Shown: piece by piece, positions 11,858 through 23,553 of the stretch
Layout of the letters: every line of letters begins with the position of its first letter
Numbering within the stretch: the first letter of the stretch is position 1
Assembly: GCA_019828595.1 (NCBI GenBank)
Contig: JAHQRK010000009.1
Span: forward strand, 2,232,001-2,296,000
Reading direction: 5' to 3'
DNA length: 64,000 bases
Source: Aphanomyces cochlioides
Taxonomy: Eukaryota > Oomycota > Saprolegniomycetes > Saprolegniales > Verrucalvaceae
Notes under the pieces: generated by a model
Databases searched by the model: none
Told to the model about the DNA's origin: nothing
Seen by the model: the letters and a program-made list of their open reading frames with translations, nothing else
Translations under genes and position numbers: made by a program

Positions 11858-12349
11858 CTAATACCCCAGATATCGATGATGTCGACGGTGATGGGCTCTT
11901 TCTGGAACGCGGACCACCACAGGGCGGTTGCGCGGATTGTGCGAGTTGAAAGCATTCACAGCGTTCAGTTTGGGCAACACTTTTTTCACTTTTGCAACGC
12001 CAGAAGCGGCTTTTTCGAGGCGAGCGCATCGTTCGTCAATGTACGAATCGACTTGCGCTTTGAAAGTCGCAATGGACGTCGCGACACCGCCAGCAACGGC
12101 AGCTCCTTTGGTGTTTCCACTGCAAGCCAGACCAATTCCGACAGCGGCTGAAACACCAGCACAGTTGGTGGCAATTTGATTCACCTTGTGCTTCATCGCT
12201 TCTTTCTTGCATTTCCCTTCCGAGTCCTTGACCAACACCTGGGCGTAAACCTTGGCCAAGATAGCATCGTGGAACATCGCACGCGACTCGACGCAGACGA
12301 AAGACGTGAGCGCTACCAAGAAGCACAGCAGCAAACTTGATCGGGACAT
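11858..12349 (-). CDS. Small secreted cysteine protein SSP-C, left palindrome copy
   Basis: Encodes 163 residues, identical in frame to 24574-25065 on the other arm. Residues 1-22 form a signal peptide (hydrophobic core after MSRSS, ending CVES). The mature part has four cysteines (47, 63, 76, 108) conserved across the family, a charged KDSEGKCKKEAMKH segment and a Gly/Ala-rich hydrophobic segment (AAVGIGLAC...AVAGGVA). It continues with CARL, PKLNAVNAF and a basic His/Arg-rich tail. No known domain is recognised. Extracellular location is inferred from the signal peptide and the lack of a clear later membrane anchor. Upstream lies an Inr/FPR-like start region. Whether both copies exist in vivo depends on the palindrome being real. 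Confidence 0.8.
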   Translation of the reverse strand: MSRSSLLLCFLVALTSFVCVESRAMFHDAILAKVYAQVLVKDSEGKCKKEAMKHKVNQIATNCAGVSAAVGIGLACSGNTKGAAVAGGVATSIATFKAQVDSYIDERCARLEKAASGVAKVKKVLPKLNAVNAFNSHNPRNRPVVVRVPERAHHRRHHRYLGY

Positions 12350-13369
12350 TCAGACTTGACCACACGGAGGACAATTGGAAAATGAAAGTCGAGGTATAAC
12401 TTGGCACATCTCACTTGTCGTGCAGTACTGACTGCCCATCTGGTTGTGGTCAAATCGTATAATTCTCAGCAGCATGGACGTCAAGTTGCGCCGCAGAAAA
12501 TGTTGTCACGCTGAACCCATTGTCCTTTGCAATGGCGGCATGGACCGATTCCCAGTGGGTAGGAGCTGGAAATTACGCTACAAATGCGTCAAAGTGGCGT
12601 TTCGACAGGCGGCGGAGGAAGAGACTTGTAGTCTCAGTGCTTTGCAAGATGACAGAGTCATGATAGGATTGCCGTTGTCGGAACTGTGTATTGTCATCTA
12701 TGCACATCAAAGAAGTTGAAAGATCTTGCGCCTCTCGACTTTTCAAGTTCCTCTGGTTTCTGAAATTCCACTCGATGGGTGAGAGACATCCATGGAATCT
12801 CTCAATGGAGAGAGCCAATGACAGGCGACGACGGCGTCGCAAGGAACATATTCCATGCTTGAAGGATGCAGTCTTTCGAGCCGTCGAGCGCGAGAGGACC
12901 GTCAGTATTGCCAGGACTTCCATCTTGATGAGCTATTCTACCTAGCATGAGGTTCAACGTTGACTTGGGTTCACGACCAGGACACGGGATGGCACTACGA
13001 TGTCACTTTATATGGCACTAAAATAGACTTGAATAAAGTATTGGATCTTGCAAACTAGGCGACATTTGAAAAGTGTGAGAGAGAGTACTCACCCACCAGA
13101 CTGGACATGTCGTCTGATCGAGTGACAGAGTGAGATGCAACAAGTGTCATGACGCATCTACTGTATACTCTTGCTGACAAATGTTCCTGACGAGTTAAGC
13201 TGACAAAGTCTCTTCCGCTCATTTCGGACGGCAGCTACAGGAGTCCAGCTTCTAAGCCTGAAGAGGAGGATGAAGGAGGATGTATTTATGCAGGCTTTAT
13301 CGACGTCAATCGATCAAAATGCATCATAGTTGAGACTGTGCGAGCAGCCTGGGCTTGAGCGCTGGCATC
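12350..13369. other. Palindrome interval without recognised gene (left)
   Basis: Apart from the SSP-C promoter next to 12350, no frame shows a signal peptide, domain or splice pattern that I recognise. The mirror interval is 23554-24573. Confidence 0.4.
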
Positions 13370-14122
13370 CTACGCAGCTCGGAGGTTTGCCTTACGTACC
13401 AGGGCTTGCTTCTTCATCGCACGAAGCTTGCGTCCTTTGGCCAAGTTGTACAAGTCCCTGCCGTTGGTGTAGACCCCCCAAGCATTCTGCGCGACGCCAG
13501 CGGCAGGACTAGTATGGTTTGACCTTGTTGTAGGCGTTTGTGACCCAATTCTGGCGGCGAGCCTTGCGTGCGCCACGGCTTTTCTTTCGATGATGACGGA
13601 GTTGCGTGGGTGGAACAAGAGCCACTTCGCCGTGTCGCTCATCGTCGCGGTTGGCAGCAATCAACTTGCGTCCCTTGGCCAAATTGTACAAATCCCTGCC
13701 GTTCGTGTGCACGCCCCAGGCACTCTGTGCCATGCCAGCAGCAGGACCTGCATATGGCTTGACCTTGTTGTAGGCGTTCGTGCCCCAATTTTGACGACGA
13801 GCCGTGCGTGCGCCTCGGTGCTTCTTGTGGCGGTTGCGGCGACTAGTCGGGGGCGAACGACGGTTCCTTCAGAGGCAATCCCAGGCTGTTCATTGTCGTG
13901 GTTGGCAGCTTTCATTTCACGGAGGAGGCGGCCATGAGGAGATAGCTGTTCGTTGCTGGAAGGGTTGTAAATTCCATGAATTTCCCCAGGCAAAGACGGA
14001 TTCCAAGCTGACTTTTCGTTGTTCACGGCTTGGTCAAGAGTCACATCGACATCTTGGCCAGACGCAGAGTCGGTGGTAGAGAACAGAGCAATACAAACGA
14101 GAGCAAGCGATGGGAAGCGCAT
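13370..14122 (-). pseudogene. Secreted RLLR-motif repeat protein, frameshifted (left copy)
   Basis: Mirror image of 22801-23553; see that entry for the architecture. The left copy has the same frame breaks, so they arose before the palindrome formed or were copied into it. Confidence 0.6.
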
Positions 14123-15316
14123 CACGTAGCCAATTTGACAATGAGCTTTCTCCCATCCATGGATCATCACTTGAAGAGGATTGAGAGTTGTCGATTGTAG
14201 CCACGGAGACTTGGATACGCTGAGCAGGTTGACAACCACAAACTTCGACACGGATTGAAGTGTGGATCGTCGATTGGATCCGACCAGAGGCGGTGCATGT
14301 TGTATCAATCGGTATTTGTGTATGGTCGGCGTTGACGGATCTGCCAGAGTGTGGTCAAATCAAAGGTGTCGGTCTACGGTATGTGTTCATGCCGATGACT
14401 TGGTGCCTCAGGCGTTGTAGCTCTCTTCCAGTTGTTATACTGTGCGGATTTTGAATGCAGAGAGGAGAAATTGCCGACACCATGGCGCTGAAGTAGACAC
14501 GGCAGGAAAGAAGATTGATATCAACTAGCCGCACCCTTGTACGAGTCAATCGACGACCGGCATTTCAAGTAACGTCGGGGGTTGTGCCAAGGCAGTCGAG
14601 GACCCTTTTCATACAATCGACGGCTGTCAATCCTCGTCAAGTGGCCGGCATGGGTGGAAGAAGCAAATGCATTATTGTCGAGTATTTCACATGATTTATA
14701 AGCTCCAGAGCGACCAGAACGATGAGAAGAAAGAATCGATGGCGGTACTTCTCGAAACTACGCACGGTGTCGAGCGTTGAGCCCATGAACCATTGGTGTC
14801 AATATACAAATCGACGAGGGGCTTGAATTCCATCCCGATTGCAGCCTTGATCACCAGAACTGGCGAATTCCACAGGCTTCTCGACGTGGAGACCTCCACC
14901 TCCATTGCATCCGCTCGGCCACACCAAGTATGTAGCATGGGCTGCTCTGTGCCAGCTGAGATGGTAACCCAAAAGCGAATGACACAATACACAGTACTGT
15001 ACTCTATCGAATGTACGAGACGTATTTTGCCAAGAACGCAGTCGCGGTGAGCAGTGACGGGGGTGAGAAGTCGACATTATCATGACGAAAGACAGGTGAT
15101 GCGACTACATACGTAGCGGGTTCTCAAGCAACACCGTAACGCTGTCATTGATGGCCATTTAGTTAATTTTTGGTGCGAGGGCTAGTGCCGCTTGAGGAAA
15201 TATTGAAACTGCGTTCGATGAGGATATCACCTGGAAACCACAGAAATGTTATGAATCCATCATTTATTTGACTTGTTAACTGAAGAAGCAGTGAATCGCA
15301 TGCCTTGCCAGCATGT

Positions 15317-15772
15317 CTAGCGACGAGAGATAGGAATTCGAACATTCGCACGGCGGCCTTTCGGGTTCTTGAATGCATTCACAGCATTGATTTTAGGCAT
15401 CGCTTTCTTGAGCTTGGCCACACCCGAAGCCGCATGCACAAGGCGGGCACAACGTGCATCAATGTACGAGTCAAGCTGCGACTTGAGAGTGACGATCGAC
15501 GTGGTCACACCTCCAGCGACCACTGCCCCTTTGGAGCTACCAGAGCAGACCAATCCAATGCCAACAGCAGCCGTGATACCAGCGCAGTTGGTGACAATTT
15601 GATTCACCTTGTGCTTCATCGCCTCTTTCTTACATTTCCCTTCCGAGTCCTTGACCAATGCCTTGTCGTACAGCTTGGACAAGATCGCGTCATGGAACAT
15701 GGCGCGAGACTCGACCCATACAAAAGACGTGAGCGCCAACAAGAGGCACAACAACAAGCTGGAGCGGGACAT
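15317..15772 (-). CDS. Small secreted cysteine protein SSP-B, left palindrome copy
   Basis: Encodes 151 residues starting MSRSSLLLC and is the mirror of 21151-21606. It has a signal peptide to about residue 22, the four family cysteines, a Gly-rich core (AAVGIGLVCSG, VVAGGVTTSI), and ends in a basic tail (RRANVRIPISRR). The start was chosen at MSRSS because it opens the signal peptide and matches all paralogues; 14 in-frame codons upstream overlap the promoter words. Confidence 0.8.
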   Translation of the reverse strand: MSRSSLLLCLLLALTSFVWVESRAMFHDAILSKLYDKALVKDSEGKCKKEAMKHKVNQIVTNCAGITAAVGIGLVCSGSSKGAVVAGGVTTSIVTLKSQLDSYIDARCARLVHAASGVAKLKKAMPKINAVNAFKNPKGRRANVRIPISRR

Positions 15773-17503
15773 GTTGGCTTGACCACAAGAAGGGCAAATG
15801 GAAAATGAAATCAAGAGCAGGGAGCTTGGTGCAGCTCATCAGAGTAACTCTGTCGAATCAACAAGATGGACCACAGAAGTTTCCTGTTTCATCTGTTTGT
15901 TGTCAAATTGTGCTCTTTTGAGATACTTGGAGATTTTTCACTCGCAAAAGAAATTCTGTCCCCGTCATAAGCTGACAATCAAATCTAATCGAGATTATGA
16001 CAATCTAGAGGCTCTAGCTAGGCTGTCTGGGTCGGTGACAGGGTCAGCGTTGTCGATTTCGATTGTTGCTCTTGTGAATGAACAAGAGCTGCCAGTGGCG
16101 GTCGCATTGTCCAAGTTTTGTCGCGCATCAACTGGTTGCATCGATATTCGCATTTCTTCCGAGCTCGAAATCGTTGATCCTCAGGTTCCTCTGTCATTTC
16201 ACATCCTCGACTAGAAGTCAAGCTCAATTGTATTCCCAAGTCGACAGGATCAAGCAGAGCTCCGAGCTGCCCATTCCAATTCGCAACATGTATCATTCTA
16301 GTCAATCTTTTTTTATATTGAGAGGGCCAGGCGTGACTCTATACTTGACGGTAGCAATTATATATGACGATCCCAGGATGTCGACTGAAAGTCTCTGAAG
16401 AGATTCCTCTTGGATTTCCTCTGACTTTCCCTCCAACTGACCCGACATCTGGATATCAATCAGACTATTATACTTGAATTAAGTAGAAGACATTTCGCGA
16501 ATGTGAAATTTTTCTGCCATGGTTGAGCATGTGACACGAGTGCGTCAGAGTCTGATGACCTCGGAAAGCATCAACTGCAGTAACGCCTCGACAGCGCAAC
16601 GAAGACAAGTGGAAAGAGACTTGGACTATTCCCCTCAATATTGTGCAGGGTTTGCCACAACCAAGCTCGATCACTGCCTGGTTTCGCTTGACTCTGTCAT
16701 TGTAACAGCACCTGCATGCACGTCTGTCAAACCGCCCTCCCATATCATCGGCGGGGTTACGTTCACGTTGGCGTCCCTCAAGTCGCACATGTAGTCGCCC
16801 GCTGACAAGAATGTGTTGGTCATCCTGCCTCGGGTGTGGGTAGAAAGGGCTTCAACGATGGGACTCCATTTGAATAACCCAAGCAACGTCATGGCGTTCA
16901 CCACTTGACGATTGTTGCTTCGTCGTCGCTCGGTGTATGAAAATAGTAGACTCCATCTTCCGAATCATCCGTCTGTAGAGCCTTCGCAGCGATTGCGGTA
17001 CAGTTTGGTCGCAAGTTAGATCAATTCCCGTGGTATTTCCTTCTCTTTATACAAGCCTTCAGCAGGATGATCGAAAAGATTTAGGCAATGAGAGCATCGT
17101 AAAGCAACCAAGACGAAAGTACGAATATTGCACCACGAGCTACAGACTGGTGTTTGGCACATTTCTCTTTGTCACCACTCTCGAGTTGACCACTCTCCTC
17201 GTTAGTCTTGTGCTCCTCGTCAAGCTAGTCGACGAGCAGAGCATGGAAACTTCAACTAGCTCACAATACCTGTGGCAGACGACGCCACTGGACCAAACTA
17301 GTTCTAGCTACGCGTTCAGGAGGAATTCAGCGTCCGAGTAGGTGGGAGAACTCGAAACGCAAATGGCTCACAGAGTCGACGGAACAAGCAGTCCAGACAT
17401 CGTAGAATTGGCCCATACTGTTGAATATCCTATCGTCCTTCCAGCAGAGCTCGTAGCGTGTCAAGCATCCAAATAGAGTCCTCGATGGGAACCCATTAAA
17501 ATG
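15773..17503. other. Palindrome interval without firm gene (left)
   Basis: A plus-strand frame at 17030-17341 (103 codons) has one strongly hydrophobic segment (LVFGTFLFVTTLELTTLLVS) and could be a small membrane protein, but nothing else supports it. Its mirror is 19582-19893. The rest holds no recognised gene. Confidence 0.3.
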
Positions 17504-18103
17504 TTAAAACATACTTCGCATGGCAGCGAATCTGACATCACATTCAAGAGTGGTCGAAAAGTTTATTGCACATCGCTCCACGACTGTCGTCGAAAGTGCA
17601 CTCCTGAAGTAGATTAGATGATGACTTGAGAACGAGGTTACTGCAGGTCCGAGATATAAAAGCCGACCCATCGCAGGGCGGTTGCGACGGCCTTTGGGCT
17701 TGAATCCATTCACGGCATTCATTTTCGGCATCGCTATCTCGAGCTTGGCAACACCCGAAGCAGCTTGCACAAGGCGCGCGCAACGAACTTCCATGTACGA
17801 GTCGAGCTGCGACTTGAGAGTCAAAATCGACGTGGTCACACCTCCAATGACGACAGCTCCTTGGGAGACACTGGAGCAAGCCAATGCAACGCCAACAGCA
17901 GCAGAAAGACCAGCACAGTTGGTGGCAATTTGATTCACCTTGTGCTTCATCGCTTCTTCCTTGCATTTCCCTTCCCTGTCTTTGACCAAAACCTTGGCGT
18001 ACAGCTTGGACAAGATCGCGTCATGGAACATGGCGCGAGACTCGACGCATACAAAAGACGTGAGCGCCAACAAGAGGCACAACAACAAGCTGGAGCGGGA
18101 CAT
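17504..18103 (-). CDS. Small secreted cysteine protein SSP-A, left palindrome copy
   Basis: Mirror of 18820-19419, 199 residues. It has the signal peptide, four cysteines and Gly-rich core of the family, but no stop at the usual C-terminus. The frame runs about 48 residues further (RNRPAMGRLLYLGP onward), probably by loss of the ancestral stop. The single base difference between the arms (18126) lies just upstream of the start, in the promoter/5' leader. Confidence 0.78.
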   Translation of the reverse strand: MSRSSLLLCLLLALTSFVCVESRAMFHDAILSKLYAKVLVKDREGKCKEEAMKHKVNQIATNCAGLSAAVGVALACSSVSQGAVVIGGVTTSILTLKSQLDSYMEVRCARLVQAASGVAKLEIAMPKMNAVNGFKPKGRRNRPAMGRLLYLGPAVTSFSSHHLIYFRSALSTTVVERCAINFSTTLECDVRFAAMRSMF

Positions 18104-18392
18104 GTTGGCTTGACCACAAGAAGGGTAATTGGAAAATGAAAGCTTGGTGCAGCTCGTCAGAGTACTCTGCAGCATCAATAAGATCGACTCCAAAACATTC
18201 TCGTTGCCAATGTCTGTTGTCAAATCGTGCTCTTCTCATATGCTAAAGGATGTTGACTCGCAAAGAAATTCTGCGCTGCCGTAATTGCACTGCTTCTCGA
18301 ACGACCAAGTATGCGATGGATGCATCCATGGTCCTGTGGGTCGAGACAATCTGTTCTCGCACTACAGTGCCGTTTGATTATGTGTTGTTGCG

Positions 18393-18530
18393 TGGGATAC
18401 TTCGATGTCAAAGTGTCGAGGGGATTTCTACCCCGATACGCGACCACGCTAAACATTTCAAGTTGAGCATCCCACCAAGGACTCTAGATACTGGTGCAAT
18501 TTACTCTCACGCGCCCAAGTCCTGCCCAAT
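18393..18530. other. Unique spacer at the centre of the palindrome
   Basis: The 138 bp between the arms do not pair with each other. The left arm ends and the right arm begins with the complementary words TTGTTGCG and CGCAACAA. No gene or known element end was recognised in the spacer. Confidence 0.9.
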
Positions 18531-18784
18531 CGCAACAACACATAATCAAACGGCACTGTAGTGCGAGAACAGATTGTCTCGACCCACAGGACCATGGATG
18601 CATCCATCGCATACTTGGTCGTTCGAGAAGCAGTGCAATTACGGCAGCGCAGAATTTCTTTGCGAGTCAACATCCTTTAGCATATGAGAAGAGCACGATT
18701 TGACAACAGACATTGGCAACGAGAATGTTTTGGAGTCGATCTTATTGATGCTGCAGAGTACTCTGACGAGCTGCACCAAGCTTT

Positions 18785-18819
18785 CATTTTCCAATTGCCC
18801 TTCTTGTGGTCAAGCCAAC
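18785..18819 (+). promoter_or_regulatory. Inr/FPR-like start region of SSP-A
   Basis: TTTCATTTTCCAATTGCCCT sits about 36-16 bp before the ATG. It resembles the oomycete core promoter, an initiator TCATTYY directly followed by CAWTTT. The same block stands before SSP-B (CATTTTCCATTTGCCC, 21117) and SSP-C (CATTTTCCAATTGTCC, 24539), and mirrored in the left arm. Confidence 0.6.
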
Positions 18820-19419
18820 ATGTCCCGCTCCAGCTTGTTGTTGTGCCTCTTGTTGGCGCTCACGTCTTTTGTATGCGTCGAGTCTCGCGCCATGTTCCAT
18901 GACGCGATCTTGTCCAAGCTGTACGCCAAGGTTTTGGTCAAAGACAGGGAAGGGAAATGCAAGGAAGAAGCGATGAAGCACAAGGTGAATCAAATTGCCA
19001 CCAACTGTGCTGGTCTTTCTGCTGCTGTTGGCGTTGCATTGGCTTGCTCCAGTGTCTCCCAAGGAGCTGTCGTCATTGGAGGTGTGACCACGTCGATTTT
19101 GACTCTCAAGTCGCAGCTCGACTCGTACATGGAAGTTCGTTGCGCGCGCCTTGTGCAAGCTGCTTCGGGTGTTGCCAAGCTCGAGATAGCGATGCCGAAA
19201 ATGAATGCCGTGAATGGATTCAAGCCCAAAGGCCGTCGCAACCGCCCTGCGATGGGTCGGCTTTTATATCTCGGACCTGCAGTAACCTCGTTCTCAAGTC
19301 ATCATCTAATCTACTTCAGGAGTGCACTTTCGACGACAGTCGTGGAGCGATGTGCAATAAACTTTTCGACCACTCTTGAATGTGATGTCAGATTCGCTGC
19401 CATGCGAAGTATGTTTTAA
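18820..19419 (+). CDS. Small secreted cysteine protein SSP-A, right palindrome copy
   Basis: 199 residues from the MSRSSLLLC start at 18820. An upstream in-frame Met at 18700 would put the signal peptide inside the protein and overlap the promoter block, so it is rejected. The signal peptide ends near CVES. The mature part has the four family cysteines, a Gly/Ala-rich core (AAVGVALACSS, VVIGGVTTSI) and the CARL and PKMNAVNGF words. The C-terminus is about 48 residues longer than in paralogues. Secretion is inferred; function is unknown. Upstream DNA shares a cassette of about 120 bp with SSP-B (GAGCACRATTTGACAACA, later GAGCTGCACCAAGC), which suggests common regulation. Confidence 0.8.
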   Translation: MSRSSLLLCLLLALTSFVCVESRAMFHDAILSKLYAKVLVKDREGKCKEEAMKHKVNQIATNCAGLSAAVGVALACSSVSQGAVVIGGVTTSILTLKSQLDSYMEVRCARLVQAASGVAKLEIAMPKMNAVNGFKPKGRRNRPAMGRLLYLGPAVTSFSSHHLIYFRSALSTTVVERCAINFSTTLECDVRFAAMRSMF

Positions 19420-21150
19420 CATTTTAATGGGTTCCCATCGAGGACTCTATTTGGATGCTTGACACGCTACGAGCTCTGCTGGAAGGACGATAGGATATTC
19501 AACAGTATGGGCCAATTCTACGATGTCTGGACTGCTTGTTCCGTCGACTCTGTGAGCCATTTGCGTTTCGAGTTCTCCCACCTACTCGGACGCTGAATTC
19601 CTCCTGAACGCGTAGCTAGAACTAGTTTGGTCCAGTGGCGTCGTCTGCCACAGGTATTGTGAGCTAGTTGAAGTTTCCATGCTCTGCTCGTCGACTAGCT
19701 TGACGAGGAGCACAAGACTAACGAGGAGAGTGGTCAACTCGAGAGTGGTGACAAAGAGAAATGTGCCAAACACCAGTCTGTAGCTCGTGGTGCAATATTC
19801 GTACTTTCGTCTTGGTTGCTTTACGATGCTCTCATTGCCTAAATCTTTTCGATCATCCTGCTGAAGGCTTGTATAAAGAGAAGGAAATACCACGGGAATT
19901 GATCTAACTTGCGACCAAACTGTACCGCAATCGCTGCGAAGGCTCTACAGACGGATGATTCGGAAGATGGAGTCTACTATTTTCATACACCGAGCGACGA
20001 CGAAGCAACAATCGTCAAGTGGTGAACGCCATGACGTTGCTTGGGTTATTCAAATGGAGTCCCATCGTTGAAGCCCTTTCTACCCACACCCGAGGCAGGA
20101 TGACCAACACATTCTTGTCAGCGGGCGACTACATGTGCGACTTGAGGGACGCCAACGTGAACGTAACCCCGCCGATGATATGGGAGGGCGGTTTGACAGA
20201 CGTGCATGCAGGTGCTGTTACAATGACAGAGTCAAGCGAAACCAGGCAGTGATCGAGCTTGGTTGTGGCAAACCCTGCACAATATTGAGGGGAATAGTCC
20301 AAGTCTCTTTCCACTTGTCTTCGTTGCGCTGTCGAGGCGTTACTGCAGTTGATGCTTTCCGAGGTCATCAGACTCTGACGCACTCGTGTCACATGCTCAA
20401 CCATGGCAGAAAAATTTCACATTCGCGAAATGTCTTCTACTTAATTCAAGTATAATAGTCTGATTGATATCCAGATGTCGGGTCAGTTGGAGGGAAAGTC
20501 AGAGGAAATCCAAGAGGAATCTCTTCAGAGACTTTCAGTCGACATCCTGGGATCGTCATATATAATTGCTACCGTCAAGTATAGAGTCACGCCTGGCCCT
20601 CTCAATATAAAAAAAGATTGACTAGAATGATACATGTTGCGAATTGGAATGGGCAGCTCGGAGCTCTGCTTGATCCTGTCGACTTGGGAATACAATTGAG
20701 CTTGACTTCTAGTCGAGGATGTGAAATGACAGAGGAACCTGAGGATCAACGATTTCGAGCTCGGAAGAAATGCGAATATCGATGCAACCAGTTGATGCGC
20801 GACAAAACTTGGACAATGCGACCGCCACTGGCAGCTCTTGTTCATTCACAAGAGCAACAATCGAAATCGACAACGCTGACCCTGTCACCGACCCAGACAG
20901 CCTAGCTAGAGCCTCTAGATTGTCATAATCTCGATTAGATTTGATTGTCAGCTTATGACGGGGACAGAATTTCTTTTGCGAGTGAAAAATCTCCAAGTAT
21001 CTCAAAAGAGCACAATTTGACAACAAACAGATGAAACAGGAAACTTCTGTGGTCCATCTTGTTGATTCGACAGAGTTACTCTGATGAGCTGCACCAAGCT
21101 CCCTGCTCTTGATTTCATTTTCCATTTGCCCTTCTTGTGGTCAAGCCAAC
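19420..21150. other. Palindrome interval without firm gene (right)
   Basis: Mirror of 15773-17503. A minus-strand frame at 19582-19893 with one hydrophobic segment is the only candidate. The last 150 bp are the SSP-B upstream cassette and Inr/FPR-like block. Confidence 0.3.
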
Positions 21151-21606
21151 ATGTCCCGCTCCAGCTTGTTGTTGTGCCTCTTGTTGGCGCTCACGTCTTT
21201 TGTATGGGTCGAGTCTCGCGCCATGTTCCATGACGCGATCTTGTCCAAGCTGTACGACAAGGCATTGGTCAAGGACTCGGAAGGGAAATGTAAGAAAGAG
21301 GCGATGAAGCACAAGGTGAATCAAATTGTCACCAACTGCGCTGGTATCACGGCTGCTGTTGGCATTGGATTGGTCTGCTCTGGTAGCTCCAAAGGGGCAG
21401 TGGTCGCTGGAGGTGTGACCACGTCGATCGTCACTCTCAAGTCGCAGCTTGACTCGTACATTGATGCACGTTGTGCCCGCCTTGTGCATGCGGCTTCGGG
21501 TGTGGCCAAGCTCAAGAAAGCGATGCCTAAAATCAATGCTGTGAATGCATTCAAGAACCCGAAAGGCCGCCGTGCGAATGTTCGAATTCCTATCTCTCGT
21601 CGCTAG
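21151..21606 (+). CDS. Small secreted cysteine protein SSP-B, right palindrome copy
   Basis: 151 residues: a signal peptide (MSRSS start, CxVES-type end), then FHDAILSKLYDKALVKD, four cysteines, a Gly-rich hydrophobic core, CARLVHAASGV and a short basic tail. It is closest to SSP-A and SSP-C in sequence and promoter. The three genes stand head-to-tail in the arm, as expected for tandem duplication before the palindrome formed. No domain of known function is recognised. Confidence 0.8.
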   Translation: MSRSSLLLCLLLALTSFVWVESRAMFHDAILSKLYDKALVKDSEGKCKKEAMKHKVNQIVTNCAGITAAVGIGLVCSGSSKGAVVAGGVTTSIVTLKSQLDSYIDARCARLVHAASGVAKLKKAMPKINAVNAFKNPKGRRANVRIPISRR

Positions 21607-22800
21607 ACATGCTGGCAAGGCATGCGATTCACTGCTTCTTCAGTTAACAAGTCAAATAAATGATGGATTCATAACATTTCTGTGGTTTCCAGGTGATATC
21701 CTCATCGAACGCAGTTTCAATATTTCCTCAAGCGGCACTAGCCCTCGCACCAAAAATTAACTAAATGGCCATCAATGACAGCGTTACGGTGTTGCTTGAG
21801 AACCCGCTACGTATGTAGTCGCATCACCTGTCTTTCGTCATGATAATGTCGACTTCTCACCCCCGTCACTGCTCACCGCGACTGCGTTCTTGGCAAAATA
21901 CGTCTCGTACATTCGATAGAGTACAGTACTGTGTATTGTGTCATTCGCTTTTGGGTTACCATCTCAGCTGGCACAGAGCAGCCCATGCTACATACTTGGT
22001 GTGGCCGAGCGGATGCAATGGAGGTGGAGGTCTCCACGTCGAGAAGCCTGTGGAATTCGCCAGTTCTGGTGATCAAGGCTGCAATCGGGATGGAATTCAA
22101 GCCCCTCGTCGATTTGTATATTGACACCAATGGTTCATGGGCTCAACGCTCGACACCGTGCGTAGTTTCGAGAAGTACCGCCATCGATTCTTTCTTCTCA
22201 TCGTTCTGGTCGCTCTGGAGCTTATAAATCATGTGAAATACTCGACAATAATGCATTTGCTTCTTCCACCCATGCCGGCCACTTGACGAGGATTGACAGC
22301 CGTCGATTGTATGAAAAGGGTCCTCGACTGCCTTGGCACAACCCCCGACGTTACTTGAAATGCCGGTCGTCGATTGACTCGTACAAGGGTGCGGCTAGTT
22401 GATATCAATCTTCTTTCCTGCCGTGTCTACTTCAGCGCCATGGTGTCGGCAATTTCTCCTCTCTGCATTCAAAATCCGCACAGTATAACAACTGGAAGAG
22501 AGCTACAACGCCTGAGGCACCAAGTCATCGGCATGAACACATACCGTAGACCGACACCTTTGATTTGACCACACTCTGGCAGATCCGTCAACGCCGACCA
22601 TACACAAATACCGATTGATACAACATGCACCGCCTCTGGTCGGATCCAATCGACGATCCACACTTCAATCCGTGTCGAAGTTTGTGGTTGTCAACCTGCT
22701 CAGCGTATCCAAGTCTCCGTGGCTACAATCGACAACTCTCAATCCTCTTCAAGTGATGATCCATGGATGGGAGAAAGCTCATTGTCAAATTGGCTACGTG

Positions 22801-23553
22801 ATGCGCTTCCCATCGCTTGCTCTCGTTTGTATTGCTCTGTTCTCTACCACCGACTCTGCGTCTGGCCAAGATGTCGATGTGACTCTTGACCAAGCCGTGA
22901 ACAACGAAAAGTCAGCTTGGAATCCGTCTTTGCCTGGGGAAATTCATGGAATTTACAACCCTTCCAGCAACGAACAGCTATCTCCTCATGGCCGCCTCCT
23001 CCGTGAAATGAAAGCTGCCAACCACGACAATGAACAGCCTGGGATTGCCTCTGAAGGAACCGTCGTTCGCCCCCGACTAGTCGCCGCAACCGCCACAAGA
23101 AGCACCGAGGCGCACGCACGGCTCGTCGTCAAAATTGGGGCACGAACGCCTACAACAAGGTCAAGCCATATGCAGGTCCTGCTGCTGGCATGGCACAGAG
23201 TGCCTGGGGCGTGCACACGAACGGCAGGGATTTGTACAATTTGGCCAAGGGACGCAAGTTGATTGCTGCCAACCGCGACGATGAGCGACACGGCGAAGTG
23301 GCTCTTGTTCCACCCACGCAACTCCGTCATCATCGAAAGAAAAGCCGTGGCGCACGCAAGGCTCGCCGCCAGAATTGGGTCACAAACGCCTACAACAAGG
23401 TCAAACCATACTAGTCCTGCCGCTGGCGTCGCGCAGAATGCTTGGGGGGTCTACACCAACGGCAGGGACTTGTACAACTTGGCCAAAGGACGCAAGCTTC
23501 GTGCGATGAAGAAGCAAGCCCTGGTACGTAAGGCAAACCTCCGAGCTGCGTAG
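22801..23553 (+). pseudogene. Secreted RLLR-motif repeat protein, frameshifted (right copy)
   Basis: The first frame (from 22801) begins with a signal peptide (MRFPSLALVCIALFSTT, then DSASGQ) and has RLLR at residues 65-68, the place and spacing of an RxLR-type motif, followed by REMKAANHDNEQ. The frame then shifts near 23065. A second frame (about 23070-23414) reads two basic units (HRKKSRGARKARRQNW and TNAYNKVKPY) and AWGVHTNGRDLYNLAKGRKL. A stop and 2-bp change at 23411 shift to a third frame that reads a second AWGVYTNGRDLYNLAKGRKL and ends at 23553. The repeat unit is about 240 bp. The breaks suggest a decayed effector-like precursor; missing introns or sequencing errors are less likely because both arms agree. 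RxLR function in this lineage is uncertain. Confidence 0.6.

Larger units (their letters stand above)
10882..18392 (-). repeat. Left arm of giant palindrome
   Basis: This 7.51-kb arm is the reverse complement of 18531-26042. Coordinates of matching points sum to 36923 in the inner part and 36924 beyond about 11.7/25.2 kb, where one arm has 7 C and the other 8 G, a 1-base homopolymer difference. I found one base difference (T at 18126 against G at 18797) and otherwise identical frames on both sides. Pairing ends abruptly at 10882, next to the SSP-like fragment. Confidence 0.95.

Noticed and set aside
12573..12923. 116-codon frame in each palindrome arm (also 24000-24350)
   Set aside because: No signal peptide, domain or codon support. 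Its presence in both arms only reflects the palindrome.
15305..15808. 167-codon plus-strand frame opposite SSP-B
   Set aside because: It is antisense to a clear family gene; similar shadow frames occur opposite all SSP copies because of shared base composition.
18250..18673. Short frames at the palindrome centre
   Set aside because: They span the spacer or mirror each other and have no recognised feature.
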